Positions 59,700 to 64,000 of a stretch of DNA of 64,000 nucleotides are shown piece by piece. Position 1 is the stretch's first letter; the number at the start of each line of letters is the position of its first letter. The notes under the pieces were generated by a model that did not search any database, was not told the origin of the DNA, and saw only the letters and a program-made list of their open reading frames with translations. The translations under genes and the position numbers were made by a program. The stretch covers positions 372,001 to 436,000 of the forward strand of contig JBKEEO010000002.1 in assembly GCA_047777415.1 (NCBI GenBank), read 5' to 3'. Origin of the DNA: Caproicibacter sp047777415 (GTDB lineage Bacteria; Bacillota; Clostridia; Oscillospirales; Acutalibacteraceae).

Positions 59700-61367
59700 T
59701 TAAAATAATCCGGAAATTTTTCCGTTTTCATCCACGTCAATCTCTTCAGCAGCAGGGTGGGAGGGAAGTCCGGGCATGGTGAGAATATTGCCTGTGTAAG
59801 CAACCACAAATCCGGCGCCGCTGCTGAGCTTTGCGTCCCGAATCGTAATGGTAAAACCGGAAGGCCTGCCAAGCAGTTTTGGATTATCGGACAGAGAATA
59901 CTGCGTTTTTGCCATACAAACCGGCAGACGGTCACCACCCATAGATGAAATTTCTTCCAGAGAACGAATGGCCTGCTGCGTATAGGTTACCCCATCCGCA
60001 CCGTAAATTTCCTTTGCAATAGTCTCTATTTTTTCACGGATCGGCATGGTGTCAGGGTACAAAAGGCGCACATCGGACTGTTTTTCGGCGGCTTTGCAGA
60101 TCTTCCTTGCCAGTTCCACACCGCCTTCGCCACCTTTTGTGAACACTTCGGAAAGGGCGAAATCTGCTCCGTTGTCATGGCAATACTGCTCAATAAACTC
60201 CAGTTCTTCCTCGGAATCACTTTCAAAACGATTAATCGCTACGACGACCGGAATGCCATATTTTTTTAGGCCTTGAATATGCGCACCAAGATTTTCAATG
60301 CCTTTTTTCAAGGCTTCTAAATTTTTCTTTTCAACTTCTGTTTTTGATACGCCGCCGTTATATTTCAGCGCACGTGCTGTCGCGACAAGAACAGCCGCAT
60401 CAGGTCTGAATCGAGCTAGACGGCAGTTAATATCCATGAATTTTTCCGCACCCAGATCGGAGCCAAATCCTGCTTCCGTTACACAGTAATCGCCAAGTTT
60501 TAAAGCAAAACGTGTGGCACGTACCGTATTGCATCCATGGGCAATGTTTGCAAAAGGTCCCCCGTGAATCAGTGCAGGGGTCCCCTCCAAAGTTTGCACA
60601 AGGTTCGGTTTAACGGCATCCTTCAGCAGTGCTGCCATCGCGCCTTCCGCTTTCAGATCATGTGCGTAAACCGGTTCGCCTTTTATATTGTATGCCACAA
60701 GAATTTTGCCAAGCCGCTTTTTTAGGTCACACAGGTTTTCAGCCAAGCAGAAAATCGCCATAACCTCGGTTGCAACTGTAATGCAGAAACTGTCCTCACG
60801 AGGCACACCGTTTGCTTTGCCACCAAGCCCGCAGATAATATTGCGGAGCTGCCGGTCGTTTACGTCCATACAGCGTTGGATTAGCACTCTGCGAGGGTCA
60901 ATTTGCAGGGCATTTCCATGCTGGATATGGTTGTCCAGCATTGCACAGAGAAGGTTATTGGCGGAGGTAATTGCATGAAAATCGCCAGTGAAGTGGAGGT
61001 TGATGTCCTCCATGGGAACTACTTGAGCGTATCCGCCGCCCGTGGCTCCTCCTTTGATGCCGAAAACCGGGCCAAGTGAAGGTTCCCGTAGGGCTATGAC
61101 GGCCTTTTTTCCAATTTTAGAAAGTGCATCACCTAATCCAATGACGGTGGTGGTTTTTCCTTCTCCTGCTGGGGTGGGGTTAATAGCAGTCACAAGGATT
61201 AGTTTCCCATCTGTTCTGTTTGAAATTCTTCGGTACAAAGCATCAGTCAGCTTCGCTTTGAATTTTCCGTACGGTTCAAGCTCATCCTCTGTAATGCCAA
61301 GTTTTTCAGCTATTTGACGAATCGGTTTTGGCTTTACCTGTTGAGCAATTTCAATATCCGCGAGCAT
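59700..61367 (-). CDS. fhs: formate–tetrahydrofolate ligase
   Basis: 555 residues, normal length. Makes 10-formyl-THF from formate, THF and ATP; first step of the methyl branch of the Wood-Ljungdahl route and a source of C1 units for purines. ATP-binding NPTPAGEGKTTTVIGLGDAL, REPSLGPVFGIKGGATGGGYAQVVPMEDINLHF, EAGFGSDLGAEKF and PGLPSHPAA are visible. The start is ATG 61367, seven bases after AGGAG; the ATG two codons earlier is too close to it. Confidence 0.97.
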   Translation of the reverse strand: MLADIEIAQQVKPKPIRQIAEKLGITEDELEPYGKFKAKLTDALYRRISNRTDGKLILVTAINPTPAGEGKTTTVIGLGDALSKIGKKAVIALREPSLGPVFGIKGGATGGGYAQVVPMEDINLHFTGDFHAITSANNLLCAMLDNHIQHGNALQIDPRRVLIQRCMDVNDRQLRNIICGLGGKANGVPREDSFCITVATEVMAIFCLAENLCDLKKRLGKILVAYNIKGEPVYAHDLKAEGAMAALLKDAVKPNLVQTLEGTPALIHGGPFANIAHGCNTVRATRFALKLGDYCVTEAGFGSDLGAEKFMDINCRLARFRPDAAVLVATARALKYNGGVSKTEVEKKNLEALKKGIENLGAHIQGLKKYGIPVVVAINRFESDSEEELEFIEQYCHDNGADFALSEVFTKGGEGGVELARKICKAAEKQSDVRLLYPDTMPIREKIETIAKEIYGADGVTYTQQAIRSLEEISSMGGDRLPVCMAKTQYSLSDNPKLLGRPSGFTITIRDAKLSSGAGFVVAYTGNILTMPGLPSHPAAEEIDVDENGKISGLF

Positions 61368-61403
61368 TGGCATTCTCCTAACACTATGACATAAATTATA
61401 AAA

Positions 61404-61412
61404 ATTATAACA
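61404..61412 (-). promoter_or_regulatory. extended -10 promoter of fhs
   Basis: On the minus strand: TGT-TATAAT (61412-61404). No strong -35. About 37 bases before the fhs start. Confidence 0.5.
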
Positions 61413-61459
61413 CAATTCGAGCGGATAGGAAATACTGCGTGCTGAATATTCAGAATACC

Positions 61460-61488
61460 TTGCAAGTTTATGTTTCGTGTCATATAAT
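61460..61488 (+). promoter_or_regulatory. promoter of rodA
   Basis: TTGCAA (61460-61465), 17 bases, TATAAT (61483-61488), 36 bases before the ATG. Confidence 0.78.
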
Positions 61489-61524
61489 AAGCTATCGTAG
61501 GATCCGTGTACTTTAAGAGGTGAA

Positions 61525-62712
61525 ATGATGCACGCATTGAAGTCCATCACAAATTATATCAAACGTACGGACAAGCTGTATTGGGTTCTCATGTTTATGA
61601 TATCGGGATACAGTTTGCTGCTGATGAAAACAATTCCTAACCCCGAAGGGAGGACCTTGGGTTACTTTACCACCATGCTTGTGGCGGTAGCTGGTGGATT
61701 CATCGGTGCCGTGCTGTTTTCTTTGATTGATTATAGAGAAATCAGTAATTACTGGTATGTTGTTGCCGGATTTTGTTTATTTTTAATTATATATACCCAG
61801 CTCTTCGGTTCCGCTGTTGTCAATAGCGGCGGTGTGAATGCCAAAGCATGGATTTCTCTGCCGGGCGGTTTGACATTTCAGCCGAGTGAGCTGGTGAAAA
61901 TTGGATTTATTCTTACTTTTTCAAAACACCTTTCCACATTGGAAGAACGCGGTTTGCTGAAATCTCCAATTCATGTTATTTTGCTTGCTTTTCATGCTTT
62001 GGTACCCATTGTTCTGATCCATTTTCAGGGTGACGATGGGGCTGCGGTGATTTTTTTCTGTATGTTTTTGGCCATGGCATTCGGTGCCGGGATACAGCTT
62101 CGCTATTTCGCAGCGCTCATTGCAGTAATAGGGATTTCATTTCCGTTAGCATGGAAATATGTTTTAGAAGATTATCAGAAGCAGCGTTTGTTGGTTACCT
62201 ATCGTTTGGATTCCGACCCGAATGCAGCATTGCGGTATGCTTATCAGCAAATTCAGGGTCGTCTTTCCATTGGAAGCGGCGGCTTATGGGGGCGCGGGCT
62301 GTTCCAGGCTCCTCGGGTAAATCGTTCCGCGGTGCCGGTTCAGCAAAGCGATTTCATTTTTTCCGTCGCAGGAGAACAACTTGGATTTATCGGCTGTACC
62401 GCTATCATTTTATTGCTCCTTTTTTACCTGTTGCATACGCTTCATATTGCCAGAAAATCGACGGATTTACTGGGCAGCAGTATTTGTATGGGTTTCTTCG
62501 GTATGATTGCGTCACAATCCATTTTTAATTTGGGTATGTGTCTGGACTTGCTTCCAGTCATGGGTGTGACGCTTCCGTTTTTCAGCTACGGAGGTTCTTC
62601 CGCCATATGCCTGTATTTTGGATTCGGCCTTGTCTTGAATGTTTATATGCACCGTGTGAATATGGATAAAATCGTTTTAAAGCGCAGAAATATTATGCCA
62701 GGTAGATTGTAA
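61525..62712 (+). CDS. rodA: FtsW/RodA/SpoVE family peptidoglycan glycosyltransferase
   Basis: 395-residue membrane protein with about ten helices. The SEDS motifs GGVNAKAWISLPGGLTFQPSELVKIGFIL, HFQGDDGAAVIF, QQIQGRLSIGSGGLWGRGLFQ, SDFIFSVAGEQLGF and VMGVTLPFFSYGGSS are visible. Polymerises lipid II for cell elongation (RodA-like) or spore cortex (SpoVE); which one is uncertain. AGAGGTG precedes the ATG. The last three codons (Gly-Arg-Leu-stop) come from the end of the IS30-family element; the ancestral ending (Ser-Gly-Leu-stop) appears at 63920-63931. Confidence 0.9.
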   Translation: MMHALKSITNYIKRTDKLYWVLMFMISGYSLLLMKTIPNPEGRTLGYFTTMLVAVAGGFIGAVLFSLIDYREISNYWYVVAGFCLFLIIYTQLFGSAVVNSGGVNAKAWISLPGGLTFQPSELVKIGFILTFSKHLSTLEERGLLKSPIHVILLAFHALVPIVLIHFQGDDGAAVIFFCMFLAMAFGAGIQLRYFAALIAVIGISFPLAWKYVLEDYQKQRLLVTYRLDSDPNAALRYAYQQIQGRLSIGSGGLWGRGLFQAPRVNRSAVPVQQSDFIFSVAGEQLGFIGCTAIILLLLFYLLHTLHIARKSTDLLGSSICMGFFGMIASQSIFNLGMCLDLLPVMGVTLPFFSYGGSSAICLYFGFGLVLNVYMHRVNMDKIVLKRRNIMPGRL

Positions 62713-63907
62713 AATCAAATTGAACACATAAAAAGATTCCATAGCGCACAGGGAACTGTTAGGATAAAGTTACCACACTAAATACTGACAGAAAGGCCTG
62801 AACACTATGGACAAGAACCATTCTATCATAAAGATCGAAGAACGCAAGAGGGGACAGCATCTTAAAGCAGAAGAGCGTGGCGCAATCCAACAGTTAAAGA
62901 AGATGGGATTTAGCAATCGAAAGATTGCTCGCGCAATCGATTGCAGCCCCTCTACCGTGGGCTATGAACTACGACGTGGCACACCGGAATACTCCGGCCG
63001 AGGTCGCAAACCCGGCTACTCAGCCAAACGTGGAGCTGCAGTCTACAAAGCGAATCGCAGTCGCTGCCATCGCCCTAGAACGGTATCCAGGAACTCCGAC
63101 TTCATCCGTTGGATGGTTAAAAAGGTTCGTAAGCATAATTGGTCTTTTGATGAGTGCGTAGGGCGGGCCCGAAGCGAACATCGTTTTCCAGCCAAGGAAA
63201 TCCCATGTACAAAAACTCTATATCATATGCTGTGGAAAGGGGAATTACCGCTCACGCTATTTGAACTTCCTGAGGTATTAAATGCATTCTCGCAGAAAAC
63301 CACGGCTTTCTAAGCGTATCAATGGGAAATCCATTGATTGGCGGCCACCTGAGGCAGCAGAGCGAAACACATTTGGACACTGGGAATCTGATACGGTACT
63401 GGGCCGAAAAAGAAGCGGTGAGGCAGTTGTATTTACCATTGTAGAGCGCCTGACAGGATATTATCTTTCAATTCGAATTGACGGCAAAACAACCACCGGT
63501 GTTGCCAGTGCCATGGAACAGCTAAAGGAACAGTATGGCGAGAAATTTTCGCAGGTGTTTCGCAGTATTACCACAGATAACGGCAGTGAGTTTGCGGCAT
63601 TTTCAGCCTTTGAAGAACTAGGCACGGCAATCTACTTTGCTCATCCCTATTCTGCTTGGGAACGACCTGTAAATGAGAGGACCAATCGCATACTACGAAA
63701 ATATATCCCAAAGGGTCGCTCCATCAATGGCTTTACCGCCGAACAAATCTTAATGTTTGCAGACGAGATAAACGCCACGCCTAGGAAACGATTAGGTTAT
63801 CAGACCCCTGAGGAACTGTTTGATGCTCAACTGGACAGAATTTATACTTTAAACCCGTAGATAACTTTATCCAGTGAAAGTGTTCAATTTGTTATTGCAA
63901 TTTAAGG
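62701..63907 (+). mobile_element. IS30-family insertion sequence (about 1207 bp)
   Basis: Flanked by a 12-base direct repeat AATATTATGCCA (62689-62700 and 63908-63919). Inside it, terminal repeats: a perfect CAAATTGAACAC core (62716-62727 and inverted 63880-63891) extended outward with about 20 of 24 matching positions. Contains one transposase gene broken by a frameshift. Lies between codons of the rodA 3' end. IS30 elements usually give 2-3 bp duplications, so the 12-base repeat is longer than expected. Confidence 0.85.
62807..63860 (+). pseudogene. IS30-family transposase, frameshifted
   Basis: First frame 62807-63313: helix-turn-helix part (HLKAEERGAIQQLKKMGFSNRKIARAIDCSPSTVGYELRRG). Second frame to 63860: DDE core with HWESDTVLG, TTDNGSEFAAF and NERTNRILRKYIPKG. 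The frames cross between about 63270 and 63290, where …LFELPEVL should continue into RRKPRLSKRINGKSID. A +1 shift, or a two-base loss, explains it. The second frame has its own ATG (63282) but no ribosome site, so the product is probably not functional unless a programmed shift occurs. Confidence 0.85.
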
Positions 63908-63934
63908 AATATTATGCCATCGGGATTATGACAG

Positions 63935-63982
63935 AAAAAGAGCTGTTTTACGGGTTAATCCGTAAAGCAGCTCTTTTTCTAT
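63935..63982. terminator. terminator of rodA, displaced by the IS30 element
   Basis: AAAAAGAGCTGTTTTACGG (63935-63953) pairs with the inverted arm ending in CAGCTCTTTTT (63960-63978) over 19 bp (one G-U), loop GTTAAT. A-run before and T-run after allow both directions. It lies four bases after the ancestral rodA stop at 63929-63931. Confidence 0.9.
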
Positions 63983-64000
63983 TTTTTGGCTTTCTTCTTG
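63979..64000 (-). CDS. possible 3' end of a convergent gene
   Basis: On the minus strand the last bases read Lys-Lys-Lys-Ala-Lys-Lys-TAG in one frame, with the stop at 63981-63979. A bidirectional terminator follows at once. Only six codons are visible, so this is weak; a basic tail is common in RNA-binding proteins. Confidence 0.25.

Noticed and set aside
1..64000. CRISPR array, tRNA or rRNA genes, prophage
   Set aside because: No regularly spaced repeats, no T-loop/acceptor pairs, and no phage structural or integrase genes were seen on either strand.

Overview
The window reads as a chromosomal segment of a strictly anaerobic, low-to-mid GC Firmicute of the class Clostridia, most likely the Oscillospiraceae/Ruminococcaceae side. 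The evidence is the gene content and order: an electron-transfer flavoprotein pair, an RNase J–gdpP–rplI–dnaB–tilS–hpt–ftsH run, class III fructose bisphosphatase, McsA/McsB, BofA, a flavodiiron protein, an acyl-CoA dehydrogenase fused to an Etf domain and rubredoxin, and an [FeFe]-hydrogenase-like protein. AGGAGG-type ribosome sites and many TTG/GTG starts also fit. BofA hints at a spore former. I saw no tRNA, rRNA or CRISPR array.

Layout. 1-1305: end of etfB, etfA and a terminator. 1496-3099 (minus): cysteine desulfurase and RNase HI. 3277-13500: one long housekeeping operon from RNase J (long basic N-terminal extension, structured leader) through ftsH. 13564-17815: a divergent type IIA topoisomerase B/A pair. 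18056-21318: secG, RNase R, yaaL, bofA. 21350-24590: Crp/Fnr regulator with a NitT/TauT-like ABC importer. 24697-27457: CapD-like sugar nucleotide enzyme and a NYN-domain protein. 27469-35466: an accessory block in which two inverted ISL3-family copies flank a four-gene minus-strand operon (GH130 phosphorylase, sugar nucleotidyltransferase, GT4 glycosyltransferase, six-hairpin glycosidase-like protein). 35495-38130: fbp and an HD hydrolase. 38261-41978: two ABC exporters and a YtrA-type GntR regulator with matching operators. 42123-46625: Rex-box-preceded hydrogenase-like protein, another ABC exporter, PHP phosphoesterase, TSCPD protein. 46629-49121: Cys/Gly mini-protein, mcsA, mcsB and a frameshifted gene. 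49134-53398: S1 protein, lipoprotein cyclophilin, membrane protein, pyrG. 53416-57246 (minus): Rrf2 regulator, acyl-CoA dehydrogenase–EtfA–rubredoxin fusion, flavodiiron protein. 57309-61412 (minus): fhs, tsaE, tsaB, rpiB, upp. 61460-64000: rodA, whose 3' end was rebuilt by an IS30-family insertion.

The two most interesting systems are these. (1) The GH130/GT4/nucleotidyltransferase operon has a textbook-like promoter (TTGACA, 17 bp, TAAATT) immediately followed by a near-perfect CIRCE element (16 of 18 arm positions). This suggests a beta-mannoside polymer or oligosaccharide pathway under HrcA heat-shock control. (2) The Rrf2 – acyl-CoA dehydrogenase/EtfA/rubredoxin – flavodiiron cluster looks like a self-contained electron conduit from acyl-CoA to O2 or NO. 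All three IS elements lie at 3' gene ends, in or next to intrinsic terminators, and each has a clear target duplication.
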